Shown: piece after piece, positions 1 through 10,103 of the stretch | Layout: each line of letters opens with the position of its first letter | Numbering within the stretch: position 1 is the first letter of the stretch | NCBI RefSeq assembly: GCF_017813235.1 | Contig: NZ_JAGISH010000006.1 | Location: 247,114 to 311,113, forward strand | DNA length: 64,000 bases | Direction: 5' to 3' | Source of the DNA: Sagittula salina | Lineage (GTDB): Bacteria; Pseudomonadota; Alphaproteobacteria; Rhodobacterales; Rhodobacteraceae | Notes under the pieces: generated by a model | The model's input: only the letters and a program-made list of their open reading frames with translations | Told to the model about the DNA's origin: nothing | The model's database searches: none | Translations under genes and position numbers: made by a program

Positions 1-367
1 CGTGATCCAGGCGGATGGCGGGACGCGCTGCGCCTCCATCACCGGGGGCTGGGTCGCGCTGCGACTGGCGGTGAACAAACTGCTGAAGGCCGGTGACATC
101 GTGACCGATCCGCTGATTTCGCCCGTGGCGGCCGTATCCTGCGGCGTTTACGCCGGGCAGGCGGTTCTGGACCTCGACTATCCGGAAGATTCCGAGGCCG
201 GCGTGGACGGGAACTTCATCCTCCGGGGCGACGGAGCACTGATCGAGGTGCAGATGAGTGCAGAAGGTTCTGTGTTCTCCCGCACCCAGATGGACAGCCT
301 GATGGGTCTGGCCGAAAAGGGCGTGAACGAGTTGGTCACGGCACAATTGGCGGCAGTGCAAAGATGA
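1..367 (+). CDS. rph: RNase PH, 3' part (5' end outside window)
   Basis: The 121 visible residues match the C-terminal half of RNase PH, the phosphate-dependent exoribonuclease that trims tRNA 3' ends. They include the QADGGTR segment and a PVAAVSCGV stretch typical of the RNase PH fold, followed by the [17 protein letters not shown] region. The start lies upstream of the window. The TGA stop overlaps the rdgB ATG by the ATGA arrangement, so rph and rdgB are probably co-transcribed and translationally coupled, a pairing common in bacteria. Confidence 0.93.
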   Translation, partial: VIQADGGTRCASITGGWVALRLAVNKLLKAGDIVTDPLISPVAAVSCGVYAGQAVLDLDYPEDSEAGVDGNFILRGDGALIEVQMSAEGSVFSRTQMDSLMGLAEKGVNELVTAQLAAVQR

Positions 368-990
368 CCATGCGCGACCGGATCGGCGACCGGCTGCTGG
401 TCGCCACCCACAACCAGGGCAAGCTGGAGGAAATCGCGGCGCTGCTGGAGCCTTTCGGGGTGACTGTGGTGGGCGCAAATGAGATGGGCCTGCCGGAGCC
501 GGTCGAGGACGGCACGACCTTTGTCGAAAACGCCCGGATCAAGGCTCATGCCGCGGCCAAGGCCACCGGCCTGCCCGCACTCTCGGACGATAGTGGCATC
601 GAAGTGGACGCGCTGGACAAGGCACCGGGTGTCTACACTGCCGACTGGTCCGAGACGCCGTCAGGCCGCGATTTTGTCATGGCCATGACAAAAACCCACG
701 ATCTGTTGGTGGAAAAAGGTGCGCCGGAACCCTGGACCGCGCGGTTCTGCTGTACATTGGTCCTTGCCTTTCCGGACGGGGAGGATCTGGTGTTCCCCGG
801 CGTGATGGAGGGGCGCGTTACTTGGCCGATGCGAGGCGATCAGGGGCATGGATATGACCCGATCTTCGTACCGGCAGGGTATGACAAAACCTTTGGCGAG
901 ATGGATCGCTGGAAAAAGAACGAGATCAGCCACCGAGCGGACGCCTTCCGCAAGTTGGTGGAAGGTTGTTTTGGGCATGACGCAGCCTGA
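364..990 (+). CDS. rdgB: dITP/XTP pyrophosphatase RdgB (HAM1 family)
   Basis: A 208-residue non-canonical purine NTP pyrophosphatase that hydrolyses dITP, XTP and similar triphosphates to monophosphates, keeping deaminated purines out of DNA and RNA. Visible family motifs are THNQGK (residues 15-20), the SDDSG metal/substrate segment (74-78), GHGYDPIF and a C-terminal SHRADA. The length is normal for the family. The ATG overlaps the rph stop, and the 3' end overlaps the start of hemW by 14 nt, so rph, rdgB and hemW form one tight transcription unit. Confidence 0.95.
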   Translation: MTMRDRIGDRLLVATHNQGKLEEIAALLEPFGVTVVGANEMGLPEPVEDGTTFVENARIKAHAAAKATGLPALSDDSGIEVDALDKAPGVYTADWSETPSGRDFVMAMTKTHDLLVEKGAPEPWTARFCCTLVLAFPDGEDLVFPGVMEGRVTWPMRGDQGHGYDPIFVPAGYDKTFGEMDRWKKNEISHRADAFRKLVEGCFGHDAA

Positions 991-2137
991 AAACTGGCAG
1001 ACGGGGGGCTTTGGGCTCTATGTGCACTGGCCGTTTTGCGAGGCAAAGTGCCCCTACTGCGACTTCAACAGTCACGTAGTGGCCTCGGTCGATCAGCGCC
1101 CCTGGGCAGAGGCGCTGGCCGCCGAGATCCGGCGCTACGCCGAGGCCGTGCCGGGACGGGTGCTAACCTCGATCTTTTTCGGAGGCGGTACGCCGTCACT
1201 GATGGCCCCCGAAACGGTGGCGACGGTGATCGGGGCGGCGCGCGGCTCCTGGACTTTTGCCAACGACATAGAAATCACGCTTGAGGCCAATCCGCGGTCA
1301 GTGGAGGCGGCGCGTTTCGAGGGCTACGCGCGGGCCGGTGTGAACCGGGTGTCACTCGGCGTCCAGTCCCTGCGCGAGGACGATCTGCGCAAACTCGGGC
1401 GATTGCACGATGTGAAGGAAGCGCAAGCGGCCTTTGGCATCGCACGTGAGGTGTTCGACCGCGTCAGTTTCGACCTGATCTATGCACGCCAGGGTCAGAA
1501 CCTCCGGGATTGGGAGGAGGAACTGGGTGAGGCACTGGAAATGGCGGTTGATCACCTATCCCTCTACCAGTTGACCGTAGAACCGGGAACGGCGTTCTGG
1601 GACCGCGCGCAGAAGGGGCGGCTAAAGGGGTTGCCGACAGAAGATCTGGGCGCGGATATGTATGAATTGACTCAGGAGCTTTGTGCCGGCGCCGGCATGC
1701 CAGCTTACGAGGTGTCCAATCACGCGCCGGCCGGTTCTGAATCTCGGCATAACCTCGTTTACTGGCGGTATGGCGACTGGATCGGCGTAGGACCCGGGGC
1801 GCACGGTCGGTTTTCGGTGCACAATACCCGATACGAAACGATCGCCCATCGGATGCCTGGCGTGTGGCTTCCGGCAGCACAAGCTGGCAATGGGGACCTG
1901 TCGCGAGACGTGGTACCTATGGAAGATCAAGCTATAGAATACCTCATTATGGGGCTCAGGCTATCTGAAGGGGTTGATCTGGAACGGCTACACAATATGT
2001 CGCGAAGCGTTGCACCTGATGCCGTGATTGAGGAACTGACACGGATGGGATTGCTTCGGATCTCGTCCCACCAGCTGAAGGCGACGCTGGAAGGACGCAT
2101 GGTGCTGAATTCGGTCATAGAAAAGCTGGTGCCGTAG
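977..2137 (+). CDS. hemW: HemW-like radical SAM protein (haem chaperone, HemN paralogue)
   Basis: A 386-residue radical SAM enzyme. The cluster-binding motif CX3CX2C is C21, C25, C28 (FCEAKCPYC), followed by the FFGGGTPS glycine-rich SAM segment. The size and the C-terminal HemN-type domain fit HemW, which is often annotated as oxygen-independent coproporphyrinogen oxidase but acts in characterised cases as a haem chaperone. The reading frame is open for 43 more codons upstream inside rdgB. I place the start at ATG 977 because homology begins at MTQPENW. The gene ends 3 nt from the convergent parB stop. Confidence 0.92.
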   Translation: MTQPENWQTGGFGLYVHWPFCEAKCPYCDFNSHVVASVDQRPWAEALAAEIRRYAEAVPGRVLTSIFFGGGTPSLMAPETVATVIGAARGSWTFANDIEITLEANPRSVEAARFEGYARAGVNRVSLGVQSLREDDLRKLGRLHDVKEAQAAFGIAREVFDRVSFDLIYARQGQNLRDWEEELGEALEMAVDHLSLYQLTVEPGTAFWDRAQKGRLKGLPTEDLGADMYELTQELCAGAGMPAYEVSNHAPAGSESRHNLVYWRYGDWIGVGPGAHGRFSVHNTRYETIAHRMPGVWLPAAQAGNGDLSRDVVPMEDQAIEYLIMGLRLSEGVDLERLHNMSRSVAPDAVIEELTRMGLLRISSHQLKATLEGRMVLNSVIEKLVP

Positions 2138-2140
2138 AAC

Positions 2141-3052
2141 CTACCGATATGTGCTAAGCAGGCTGCACAGGGCGTCGAGATGCTCAAGCGTGTCGTAAGC
2201 AATTGTTACGCGCCCCTTTTCCGACCCCGGCTTGTGATCGATACTCACCTTCATCCCAAGAGCGGCTGAAAGATCGCCCTCAAGCGCCTTCGTGTCGGCG
2301 TCTTTATCCATGCTGAAGGCCGCAACGTCTGATGGTTTACGCGGCGGTTTGTCGAGGCTTGGGCCAGATTTCACCAGCTTCTCCGTGTCGCGAACGGACA
2401 GGCCCTTGTCTACAATGGTCTTTGCCATCTGCTCGGGATTGGGGGCCGTGATCAGAGCCCGTGCGTGTCCGGCACTGAGAGCGCCAGAGGTAACCATCTC
2501 CTGAACAGGCTCGGGCAAATTGAGCAGACGCATAAGGTTGGCGATATGCGATCGGGATTTGCCTAGAGCTTCGGCGAGTTTTTCCTGTGTATGGCCGAAT
2601 TTGAACATGAGCTGGCGATAACCGGCGGCTTCTTCGATCGGGTTCAGATCCGCCCGCTGGATGTTCTCGATAATGGCAACTTCAAGCACTTCTGTATCGT
2701 TGAAATCGCGAATGATCACCGGGACTTCATGCAGTTGGGCCATCTGCGCCGCTCGCCACCGGCGCTCGCCGGCGACGATTTCGAACATACCGTCCGCCTG
2801 GGGATCCGGCCGCACGATCAACGGCTGGATCACGCCTTTGGTGCGGATCGAATTCGCCAGATCATCGAGGTGAACTTGCGTAAAGGTACGGCGCGGCTGG
2901 TCGGGATTCGGGCGTAACTGCTCGATGGGGATTTGCCGGTCGGGACGGCGGGGGGCTTCGGCGCTGGGAGTTTCCGGCGCAGGCGCCACGTCCGCCATCA
3001 GCGCGGACAAACCACGGCCCAGTCCCCGGCGAGGTTCTTTCTTGTCTGCCAT
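2141..3052 (-). CDS. parB: Chromosome-partitioning CTPase ParB
   Basis: A 303-residue ParB/Spo0J protein that binds parS and spreads along DNA as a CTP-dependent clamp, seeding origin segregation. The N-terminal LGRGLSAL (11-18) is the conserved ParA-contact segment. GERRWRA (95-101) and ENIQRADLNP (129-138) are the CTP-binding boxes. A helix-turn-helix with KSRSHIANLMRLL follows, then a C-terminal dimerisation region. It lies 41 nt downstream of parA in the same operon. Three parS sites lie within 9 kb. Confidence 0.97.
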   Translation of the reverse strand: MADKKEPRRGLGRGLSALMADVAPAPETPSAEAPRRPDRQIPIEQLRPNPDQPRRTFTQVHLDDLANSIRTKGVIQPLIVRPDPQADGMFEIVAGERRWRAAQMAQLHEVPVIIRDFNDTEVLEVAIIENIQRADLNPIEEAAGYRQLMFKFGHTQEKLAEALGKSRSHIANLMRLLNLPEPVQEMVTSGALSAGHARALITAPNPEQMAKTIVDKGLSVRDTEKLVKSGPSLDKPPRKPSDVAAFSMDKDADTKALEGDLSAALGMKVSIDHKPGSEKGRVTIAYDTLEHLDALCSLLSTYR

Positions 3053-3093
3053 GAGTGCTCCTCTGCGGGTTGGTCAATGCAGGAGTGACTGCG

Positions 3094-3903
3094 TCACGCC
3101 GCCCGCTTTTCGTTTTTCCGGATGATTTCGGCGGCCAGATCGCGGTACGCTTTTGCGCCCTTTGAGGCGGTATCGTATGCGAGGACTGGAAGTGCATAGG
3201 AAGGGGCTTCGCTGACTCGCACGTTTCGCGGAATGACCGTATCGAAGACCAGGTCTCCAAGGTTGGCGCGGGCGTCCGCCTCGACCAGTTGAGAGAGGTT
3301 GTTGCGCGCATCGTACATGGTGAGGACGATACCTTCGATCCGGAGATCCGGATTCGCGGACTGTCGCACCTCCCGGATCGTCAGCATGAGTTGCGAAAGC
3401 CCTTCAAGGGCAAAGAATTCGCTTTGCAGAGGGACCAGGACGGAATGCGACGCGATCAGGGCATTGACTGTCAAGAGGTTCAAGGAGGGCGGGCAGTCGA
3501 TCAGGACTACATCGAAGCCCAGCGGCGCCATGGCCGGCTGCCGCAGAGCGTCATGCAGCAGGAAGCTCCGCTTTTCGTTTGCAATCAGTTCAATATCGGC
3601 AGAACTCAGATCGACAGTCGCCGGGACCAGAAAGAGATTTTCCGTGCTTGTGCGCAGCGCGACTGCCTCGAGTTCCGCTTCGTCCAGGAGAAGTTCGTAG
3701 GTGGTGAGTTCACGGTCTTCGGGTTCGATCCCTAGGCCCGTCGACGCGTTGCCCTGAGGATCCAGATCGATGACGAGCACCTTATGACCAACCTCACAGA
3801 GCGCGGCAGCAAGGTTGATGGTTGTCGTGGTCTTGCCCACGCCTCCCTTTTGGTTGGCTACAGCGATGATTTTCGGCCCCGAAGGTAGCACGGAGTCAGT
3901 CAT
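3094..3903 (-). CDS. parA: Chromosome-partitioning ATPase ParA (Soj)
   Basis: A 269-residue MinD/ParA-type ATPase that binds DNA non-specifically when ATP-bound and carries ParB-parS complexes apart. The deviant Walker A motif KGGVGKTT spans residues 19-26, followed by VLVIDLDPQGNASTG and the DVVLIDCPPSL Walker B segment. The length is typical of chromosomal rather than long plasmid-type ParA. The ATG overlaps the rsmG stop by 8 nt, so it is co-transcribed with mnmG and rsmG, the usual alphaproteobacterial arrangement next to the origin. Confidence 0.97.
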   Translation of the reverse strand: MTDSVLPSGPKIIAVANQKGGVGKTTTTINLAAALCEVGHKVLVIDLDPQGNASTGLGIEPEDRELTTYELLLDEAELEAVALRTSTENLFLVPATVDLSSADIELIANEKRSFLLHDALRQPAMAPLGFDVVLIDCPPSLNLLTVNALIASHSVLVPLQSEFFALEGLSQLMLTIREVRQSANPDLRIEGIVLTMYDARNNLSQLVEADARANLGDLVFDTVIPRNVRVSEAPSYALPVLAYDTASKGAKAYRDLAAEIIRKNEKRAA

Positions 3904-4516
3904 AGGTCAGGTCTCTCAGATCGAGGATGACGGAGCTGTCGTCTGTCACGCTTGTATGCCTTGTGCAGGAGAAACGCCATTCCGTGCGTGCGGCTTCGAC
4001 TTCTTTTCCCCAGCTTTTTCCTTTCAGGAACAAGGCCTGACCGTCAGACTTCAGGTGCCTATGGGCAAAGACACAAAGTGAAGACAGCGGGGCGAGGGCG
4101 CGGGCGGTCACCACATCTGCATTTATGGGATCGATCTGCTCAATTCGTTTCGAAAGTACCGAGGCTGACGTTCCCGTTTCACGAAGAACCGTACGAAGAA
4201 AGCTCGCCTTGCGTTGGTCCGATTCAATTAGAGTGACTGCCAGATCCGGGCGACTATCCGAGGCCACGATCGCGATAACCAAGCCTGGAAAGCCCCCGCC
4301 AGACCCCATGTCGACCAGAGTCTTTGCTTCACCCTCAATAAGTGACATCACCTGTACTGAATCTCGAAAATGTCGTTCTTTTGCGTCCGGTAGGGTACTC
4401 GCTGATACCAGATTGATCTTAGGATTCCACTTTTTCAGGAGGGCATGGTATTGGTCCAACCGATCCAGTGTTTCACGTGAAACATCCAGTGCGCCGTTCA
4501 GATCATTGAGAATCAT
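3896..4516 (-). CDS. rsmG: 16S rRNA (guanine-N7) methyltransferase RsmG (GidB)
   Basis: A 206-residue SAM-dependent methyltransferase that modifies G527 of 16S rRNA. The SAM loop is [11 protein letters not shown] (69-79) and the following acidic residue lies in LIESDQRK. It sits between mnmG (4-nt ATGA overlap) and parA (8-nt overlap). Codons 11-16 (VSRETL region) are written over a perfect parS palindrome, so this stretch serves both as protein code and as a centromere site. Confidence 0.95.
   Translation of the reverse strand: MILNDLNGALDVSRETLDRLDQYHALLKKWNPKINLVSASTLPDAKERHFRDSVQVMSLIEGEAKTLVDMGSGGGFPGLVIAIVASDSRPDLAVTLIESDQRKASFLRTVLRETGTSASVLSKRIEQIDPINADVVTARALAPLSSLCVFAHRHLKSDGQALFLKGKSWGKEVEAARTEWRFSCTRHTSVTDDSSVILDLRDLTYD
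4469..4484. other. parS site 1 (ParB-binding centromere), inside rsmG
   Basis: TGTTTCACGTGAAACA is a perfect 16-bp palindrome identical to the widely conserved bacterial parS consensus. It lies in the 5' part of rsmG, about 1.4 kb from parB and 4.5 kb from the proposed oriC. Confidence 0.95.
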
Positions 4517-6399
4517 GCCACGGTTTTCCTGATACCGTCACTGCTTTGCCGAATTCTTGCCAGTAGAACCAACAGAGCCGCAGGGGTCATACCCTCGATC
4601 TTTGATGCCTTAGCAATGGTCTCAGGCCGAAGCTTGGAAAGCTTGGTCACGAGCTCGTTAGACAGTCCGGGGAGACAACAATAATCAAAGTTGGCCGGAA
4701 TTTCGATAGCCTCATCTCGCTTCAACAGCTCAACGTCTCGCGATTGCCTGTCGAGATAGTTTGCATAGAGAGCTTCTTTCGCCAGTTGATTGCCAATGTC
4801 GGTGGAGACCTGCGCGAAGGCTGGCGCGTTCTGCGAAAGCCGGTCGAAGGTCATTTCAGGCAATGACAAGACCTGATAAGCAGTCCGTCGAGTTCCATCC
4901 TTGCTTACCTCCACGCCCATGGACCGAAGTTCCTCCGGCGTAAAGGATATCGAATTTAAAATATCCTTTCCTTTCGACAGGTGTTCCATCTTTTCACTGA
5001 ACTTGACGCGACGGTCTTCAGATACGGTTCCCAGCGCCAGTGCCATCGGGGTAAGACGTTGATCGGCATTGTCAGCGCGCAAGGACAGCCGGAATTCCGC
5101 GCGGCTCGTGAACATACGGTAAGGTTCCGAAACGGATCGCGTGGTGAGATCATCAATCATGACACCAATATAGCTATCCGTGCGATTGAAGCGGATGGAC
5201 TCGCGATCAGTCGCGCGTGCGGCTGCATTCAAACCGGCAACGAGTCCCTGCGCAGCAGCTTCCTCGTAGCCCGTCGTGCCGTTGATTTGACCGGCTAGGA
5301 AAAGACCGGGGAGCGTGCGTACCTCAAGTGTGCTGTGTAGCTCGCGAGGATCCACAAAGTCGTATTCGATAGCGTATCCTGGCTGCAGAATGCGGACATT
5401 CTCAAGTCCCTTTATGCTTCGCACATAGGACCGCTGAACATCCTCCGGAAGGGAAGTCGATATGCCGTTTGGGTAAACCGTGTGCGAGTTCAGGCCCTCT
5501 GGCTCCAGAAAAATCTGGTGCGAGGTTTTTTCGGCGAACCGGACAATCTTGTCTTCGATTGAAGGGCAATACCGGGGACCCACTCCTTCTATGTGGCCAC
5601 CATACATCGCAGACCGTCCAAGGTTGGCCCGTATGATTTCATGCGTTTGTTCATTGGTGTGGGTGATCCCACAGGACACCTGTCGCGCGATGGTTTTTTT
5701 TGACAGAAAAGAGAACATAACCGGGTCTTCATCGCCCGGTTGGTCTGCGAGAATTTCCCAATTGATGGTATTTCCGTCGAGGCGGGGCGGTGTCCCGGTT
5801 TTCAAGCGTCCGAGCGGAAAACCCAGGTCACGAATGCGGTCTGCAAGGCGATTCGACGGGTTATCTCCCATCCGCCCGCCAGGGAAGGACCGATCTCCAA
5901 TGTGTATCAACCCCCGCAGGAAGGTCCCGCTAGTCAAAACCACAGAGCGAGCGAAAATTATCCCTCCTGCGCCGGTCAGCACACCCACTACCCGGCCTTT
6001 TTCGACCACCAGATCAACAATTTCGTCTTGTATAATGTCAAGATTATCCGTGCCGCATAGTTCACGCTGCATAGCTTCGGCGTATCTGGCTCGGTCTGCC
6101 TGAGCACGCGGTCCTTGAACTGCCGGTCCTTTTCTTCGGTTGAGGAGGCGAAACTGGATCCCCGCGTAATCGGCGATGCGACCCATGACGCCATCCATAG
6201 CGTCGATCTCGCGCACGAGGTGTCCTTTTCCCAGTCCGCCAATTGCAGGATTGCATGACATTACGCCAATATCGGACAGTTTCAGCGTAACGAGTGCAGT
6301 CTTTGCGCCCATGCGGGCTGCAGCCGCAGCAGCTTCTGCACCAGCGTGACCGGCACCAACAATTATGACGTCAAACCGGGTTTGTTTCACGTGAAACAC
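4513..6399 (-). CDS. mnmG: tRNA uridine 5-carboxymethylaminomethyl modification enzyme MnmG (GidA)
   Basis: A 628-residue FAD-dependent enzyme that with MnmE installs the cmnm5 group on the wobble uridine of several tRNAs. The FAD dinucleotide motif GAGHAG is at residues 15-20, with the conserved [19 protein letters not shown] segment close behind and [13 protein letters not shown] later. Translation begins at GTG 6399, and the first codons (FHVK) are themselves part of parS site 2. The gene follows mnmE after 3 nt and overlaps rsmG by 4 nt. Full length. Confidence 0.97.
   Translation of the reverse strand: MFHVKQTRFDVIIVGAGHAGAEAAAAAARMGAKTALVTLKLSDIGVMSCNPAIGGLGKGHLVREIDAMDGVMGRIADYAGIQFRLLNRRKGPAVQGPRAQADRARYAEAMQRELCGTDNLDIIQDEIVDLVVEKGRVVGVLTGAGGIIFARSVVLTSGTFLRGLIHIGDRSFPGGRMGDNPSNRLADRIRDLGFPLGRLKTGTPPRLDGNTINWEILADQPGDEDPVMFSFLSKKTIARQVSCGITHTNEQTHEIIRANLGRSAMYGGHIEGVGPRYCPSIEDKIVRFAEKTSHQIFLEPEGLNSHTVYPNGISTSLPEDVQRSYVRSIKGLENVRILQPGYAIEYDFVDPRELHSTLEVRTLPGLFLAGQINGTTGYEEAAAQGLVAGLNAAARATDRESIRFNRTDSYIGVMIDDLTTRSVSEPYRMFTSRAEFRLSLRADNADQRLTPMALALGTVSEDRRVKFSEKMEHLSKGKDILNSISFTPEELRSMGVEVSKDGTRRTAYQVLSLPEMTFDRLSQNAPAFAQVSTDIGNQLAKEALYANYLDRQSRDVELLKRDEAIEIPANFDYCCLPGLSNELVTKLSKLRPETIAKASKIEGMTPAALLVLLARIRQSSDGIRKTVA
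6383..6398. other. parS site 2 (ParB-binding centromere), at the mnmG start codon
   Basis: A second perfect TGTTTCACGTGAAACA. It begins one base inside the mnmG GTG start codon and covers codons 1-6, directly over the translation start and next to the mnmE stop. ParB loading here would sit in the middle of the operon that encodes ParA and ParB. Confidence 0.95.
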
Positions 6400-6402
6400 T
6401 CC

Positions 6403-7683
6403 TCACTTTCCGATGCAGAAAGACGAAAATATCTCGTCCAGCAGGTGTTCAACATCAACCTTCCCAACCAGGGTTTCAAGGTACCTGAAAGAGATGCGTA
6501 TGTCTTCGCTCACCAAGTCTTGGTTTTCGAATCCCTTGTCCATCGCCAGCCGAGCGCGCCGAATATTTTCAAGACTACCGATCAGATTCACCCTGTGACG
6601 TTCATGTGAAGCCAAGCCGGCGTTGGCAACTTGATCGGAAAACGTTGCCGCGATTCGGGAAAATAATTCGGGAATCCCGGCGCCGGTCTTCCCGGATATC
6701 CCGCCCAGTCCTCCGTTATCAGATTTTGGGCGCAGGACGAGATCACAGTCCCCAATATTCATAAGCGGATCCGACCCTGGCTCGAGGAGTTGAATGCGAA
6801 GGTCTGCTGCGCGGGCCCGCTGGCGAGCCCGATCTACACCCAGCTGCTCAACTGGGTCATCTGTCTCTCGCAGACCCGCGGTATCTAGGAAAGTGACGGG
6901 AATCCCGCCTATGTCCATTCGAACCTCGATGATATCACGCGTGGTCCCGGCCACGTTGGACGTGATGGCGGCCTCGCGACCAGCCAGTGCATTCAGAAGC
7001 GTCGACTTTCCGGCATTTGGGGGACCGACGATGGCGACCTCGAAGCCAGAGCGAACCCGCTCCGCCGCATCCAATCCTTGCAGCTCATGCACAACATCCT
7101 GCTCAACGCGATCTAGCAATGCGCAAACTTCACCACTCACATCGACGGGAACATCTTCGTCCACAAAATCGATAGTCGCCTCGATCAACGCTGCGGCACG
7201 AATCAGATCCTGACGCCAGGATTCTACTTTCTTCGAAAGCGCGCCTTCCAAAACTTTCAAGGCATGTTGGCGCTGCGCCTCGGTCTCGGATTCTATCAGG
7301 TCGGAAAGCGCTTCAACCTGCGTTAAATCGAGGCAGCCATTTTCCAGAGCTCTGCGGGTGAATTCTCCGGCGCCTGCCAGGCGAAATCCGTCCAATTTGC
7401 CCAAAGCACCGAGAACAGCCTTCACAACGGCCACGCTCCCATGCAGATGAAACTCGACTGATTCTTCGCCGGTGAAACTCTTCCCCGCCTCAAAGCATAA
7501 AACGATTGCCTGATCGAGAAATGCCCCCTGTGAATCCTTCAGTGTGCAAAGGCTGGCGTATCGTGGGGCAGGGACGCGTCCGGCCAAAGTCTCAGCGGCA
7601 CGCCAAGCATGCGGACCGGAAACCCGGAGGACCGCCACCCCGGCTTTCCCGGGAGCGGAAGCCAGGGCAAAGATCGTGTCCAT
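6403..7683 (-). CDS. mnmE: tRNA modification GTPase MnmE (TrmE)
   Basis: A 426-residue GTPase, the partner of MnmG in cmnm5U34 synthesis. The order is an N-terminal folate-binding domain with ALASAPGKAGVAVLRVSG, a helical domain, an inserted G domain with GPPNAGKST (220-228), GTTRD and DTAG motifs, and the C-terminal FCIGK motif whose cysteine is functionally important. It is 3 nt upstream of mnmG and 7 nt downstream of rho on the same strand. Confidence 0.97.
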   Translation of the reverse strand: MDTIFALASAPGKAGVAVLRVSGPHAWRAAETLAGRVPAPRYASLCTLKDSQGAFLDQAIVLCFEAGKSFTGEESVEFHLHGSVAVVKAVLGALGKLDGFRLAGAGEFTRRALENGCLDLTQVEALSDLIESETEAQRQHALKVLEGALSKKVESWRQDLIRAAALIEATIDFVDEDVPVDVSGEVCALLDRVEQDVVHELQGLDAAERVRSGFEVAIVGPPNAGKSTLLNALAGREAAITSNVAGTTRDIIEVRMDIGGIPVTFLDTAGLRETDDPVEQLGVDRARQRARAADLRIQLLEPGSDPLMNIGDCDLVLRPKSDNGGLGGISGKTGAGIPELFSRIAATFSDQVANAGLASHERHRVNLIGSLENIRRARLAMDKGFENQDLVSEDIRISFRYLETLVGKVDVEHLLDEIFSSFCIGK

Positions 7684-7690
7684 GGGTTCC

Positions 7691-8962
7691 TCAGCTGTTC
7701 ATAGAATCGAAGAATTCGGCGTTCGTCTTCGTCTGCTTCAATTTCGAAATCAGGAATTCCACCGCATCCGTGGTTCCCATCGGGTTCAGGATTCGGCGCA
7801 GAACAAAGGTCTTCTGGAGGTCGATCTTGTCGACAAGCAAGTCTTCTTTTCGGGTGCCGGACTTCAGAATATCCAGCGCCGGGAAGACGCGCTTATCCGC
7901 GACTTTTCGGTCAAGAACGATTTCGGAGTTACCCGTACCCTTGAATTCCTCAAAGATAACCTCGTCCATCCGCGATCCGGTATCGATCAGAGCCGTGGCA
8001 ATGATCGTCAGGGACCCACCTTCTTCGATGTTCCGTGCCGCACCGAAGAAACGCTTCGGCCTCTGAAGTGCGTTTGCGTCAACACCACCCGTAAGTACCT
8101 TGCCTGACGATGGTACCACAGTATTGAAAGCCCGTCCAAGTCTTGTGATAGAATCAAGCAGGATAACAACATCTCGCTTGTGTTCGACAAGTCGCTTCGC
8201 CTTCTCGATGACCATCTCGGAAACGGCAACGTGACGTGCCGCAGGCTCGTCGAATGTCGAGGACACGACCTCACCCTTCACGGAACGCTGCATGTCGGTG
8301 ACTTCCTCGGGGCGTTCATCGATCAGGAGGACGATCAGGTAGCACTCCGGGTGGTTCTGTTCAATCGAATGCGCGATGTTCTGCAGCAGAACCGTCTTAC
8401 CCGTACGCGGCGGGGCGACGATCAGTGACCGCTGGCCTTTACCGATGGGCGCGACGAGATCGATGATGCGCGCCGAGCGATCCCTGATCGTTGGATCCTC
8501 GATTTCCATTTTGAGCCGCTCGTCGGGATATAGCGGCGTCAGGTTGTCGAAGGCAATCTTGTGGCGGGCCTTCTCAGGCTCTTCGAAGTTAATGAGCGAG
8601 ACGGACACAAGGGCGAAGTATCGCTCTTCTCCGTCCGGCGCCCGGATTTCGCCGTCGATGGAGTCACCCGTCCGCAGAGAATATTTTCGGATCATCTCCG
8701 GAGATACGTAGATATCATCGGGGCCGGGGAGGTAGTTGGCCTCAGGCGAGCGCAGGAAACCGAAGCCATCCTGGAGCACCTCCAGCACACCATCACCATA
8801 GATGAGCCAGCCGTCATCCGCGCGTTCGCGCAGGATCTGGAACATCATCTCGCCCTTGCGCATGGTCGTGGCGTTCTCGATCTCCAGTTCCTCGGCCATC
8901 GCCAGGAGATCTTTGGGGCTTTTCGCTTTGAGATCCGCGAGATTGAGTTTTTCTTCGCTCAT
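7691..8962 (-). CDS. rho: Transcription termination factor Rho
   Basis: A 423-residue hexameric RNA-DNA helicase that ends transcription at Rho-dependent sites. An N-terminal helical bundle ([20 protein letters not shown]) is followed by the RNA-binding cold-shock-like domain with DGFGFLR. The ATPase core has the Walker A motif PPRTGKT and the [13 protein letters not shown] segment. I start it at ATG 8962 (MSEEKL) because this is where family homology begins. An in-frame ATG 12 nt upstream is possible. It is the first gene of the leftward run that leaves the proposed origin. Confidence 0.96.
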   Translation of the reverse strand: MSEEKLNLADLKAKSPKDLLAMAEELEIENATTMRKGEMMFQILRERADDGWLIYGDGVLEVLQDGFGFLRSPEANYLPGPDDIYVSPEMIRKYSLRTGDSIDGEIRAPDGEERYFALVSVSLINFEEPEKARHKIAFDNLTPLYPDERLKMEIEDPTIRDRSARIIDLVAPIGKGQRSLIVAPPRTGKTVLLQNIAHSIEQNHPECYLIVLLIDERPEEVTDMQRSVKGEVVSSTFDEPAARHVAVSEMVIEKAKRLVEHKRDVVILLDSITRLGRAFNTVVPSSGKVLTGGVDANALQRPKRFFGAARNIEEGGSLTIIATALIDTGSRMDEVIFEEFKGTGNSEIVLDRKVADKRVFPALDILKSGTRKEDLLVDKIDLQKTFVLRRILNPMGTTDAVEFLISKLKQTKTNAEFFDSMNS

Positions 8963-9503
8963 ACGCCATATCATGCCCGACCTGGTCGGCCATGCTTTCT
9001 TCTTTAGGTGGGAGAGTGTGCTCCAGAACAGGAACGAGGGAGTGTTAGTCCGACTGACCGTCGCAAGTCAATGGGCCTTCCGAGGAGGAGATCCTGGTCG
9101 AGACAATCCTTAGAAAATTAAAATTTAGAAAGGTTTTTGATGATTTAAGGGCACGTCCCGCTTGGGGATTATGCACTGGCTCACAAGGCTTTCCACATGG
9201 GACCCCCCTGAGGATAAAGTCGTGGACGGGTCTGAAAACTGAGCAGAGGTCACATTACTTTATAATGTCAAAACAGTAACTTGGATGGTATTCGATTGCC
9301 GCGGGGTTCGCGGGACAACCATATGGGTAACGCTGCAGTGCGGCATATTTTCCCGGGTGTCAAACTATCCAGATTCACAAGCGGGCGTTTCGTACCGACT
9401 CACCCGGAAACTGTCCAAATGGCCCCCAAGCTTGCATGTCGTGACAATTTTCCGCAGAAACATCACCAGACACGCCAACCGGGTTATGCAAGGATTTACC
9501 CAC
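8963..9503. other. Candidate chromosomal replication origin (oriC), rho-maf intergenic region
   Basis: About 540 bp without a convincing gene at the point where minus-strand genes (rho to parB) and plus-strand genes (maf to dnaQ) diverge. It contains an AT-rich run at about 9104-9148. DnaA-box-like 9-mers are TGAGGATAA (9209-9217, one mismatch to the inverted consensus), TTACCCACA (9496-9504, one mismatch, touching the maf start) and CTTTCCACA (9189-9197, two mismatches). The Caulobacter origin lies in a comparable setting, between a cluster holding parAB, gidAB and rho and one holding maf, aroE, coaE and dnaQ. Function is inferred from position and motifs only. Confidence 0.65.
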
Positions 9504-10103
9504 ATGTCTGTAGACCTCATCCTTGCCTCGTCGTCGGAAATCCGCCTCCAACTGCTCCGATCCGCACAGGTTCAGGTTGAGTGCATCCCCGCCTCTGTCG
9601 ATGAAAACGCGATTCGCGACTCACTTCTCATGGAAGAAGCCTCACCGAGAGACGTTGCGGATTCGTTAGCAGAGGCAAAAGCGCGCAAGATCTCGGCGCG
9701 GCGACCAGACCTGCCGGTTCTCGGCTGCGACCAGGTTCTCGAAGTCGAGCGCAAGATCCTGGCGAAGCCCGGCAGCGTGGAAGAAGCACGCGAACAGCTG
9801 CGAGAATTGCGGGGCCGTCCGCATCGGTTACTCTCTGCGGCCGTCATTTATGAAGCGGGAGAGCCCATCTGGCGTCATGTGGGGACCGCACGGTTGACCA
9901 TGCGGGGCTTTTCCGACGCGTATCTCGAGGACTACCTCACGCGGAACTGGCCGGACATCGGCTCCTCCGTCGGCGGTTACAAGCTGGAGGCAGAGGGCGT
10001 GCGCCTTTTTTCCCGTATCGAAGGCGACCACTTCACCATCCTCGGCCTGCCGCTGCTCGAACTGTTGAACTACTTGTCCGTCAAGGGAACCATCCCCGCA
10101 TGA
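9504..10103 (+). CDS. maf: Maf-family nucleoside triphosphate pyrophosphatase (YceF-like)
   Basis: A 199-residue Maf/Ham1-fold pyrophosphatase. [10 protein letters not shown] at the N-terminus is the phosphate-binding signature. [16 protein letters not shown] resembles the YceF branch (SDQV), which prefers 7-methyl-GTP, more than the YhdE branch (ADT). The frame is open far upstream, but I start at ATG 9504 because homology begins at [11 protein letters not shown] and AAGGA precedes it. The stop overlaps aroE by ATGA. Substrate preference is inferred from the motif. Confidence 0.9.
   Translation: MSVDLILASSSEIRLQLLRSAQVQVECIPASVDENAIRDSLLMEEASPRDVADSLAEAKARKISARRPDLPVLGCDQVLEVERKILAKPGSVEEAREQLRELRGRPHRLLSAAVIYEAGEPIWRHVGTARLTMRGFSDAYLEDYLTRNWPDIGSSVGGYKLEAEGVRLFSRIEGDHFTILGLPLLELLNYLSVKGTIPA

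Noticed and set aside
848..976. N-terminal extension of hemW
   Set aside because: It lies within conserved rdgB codons and precedes the family start MTQPENW.
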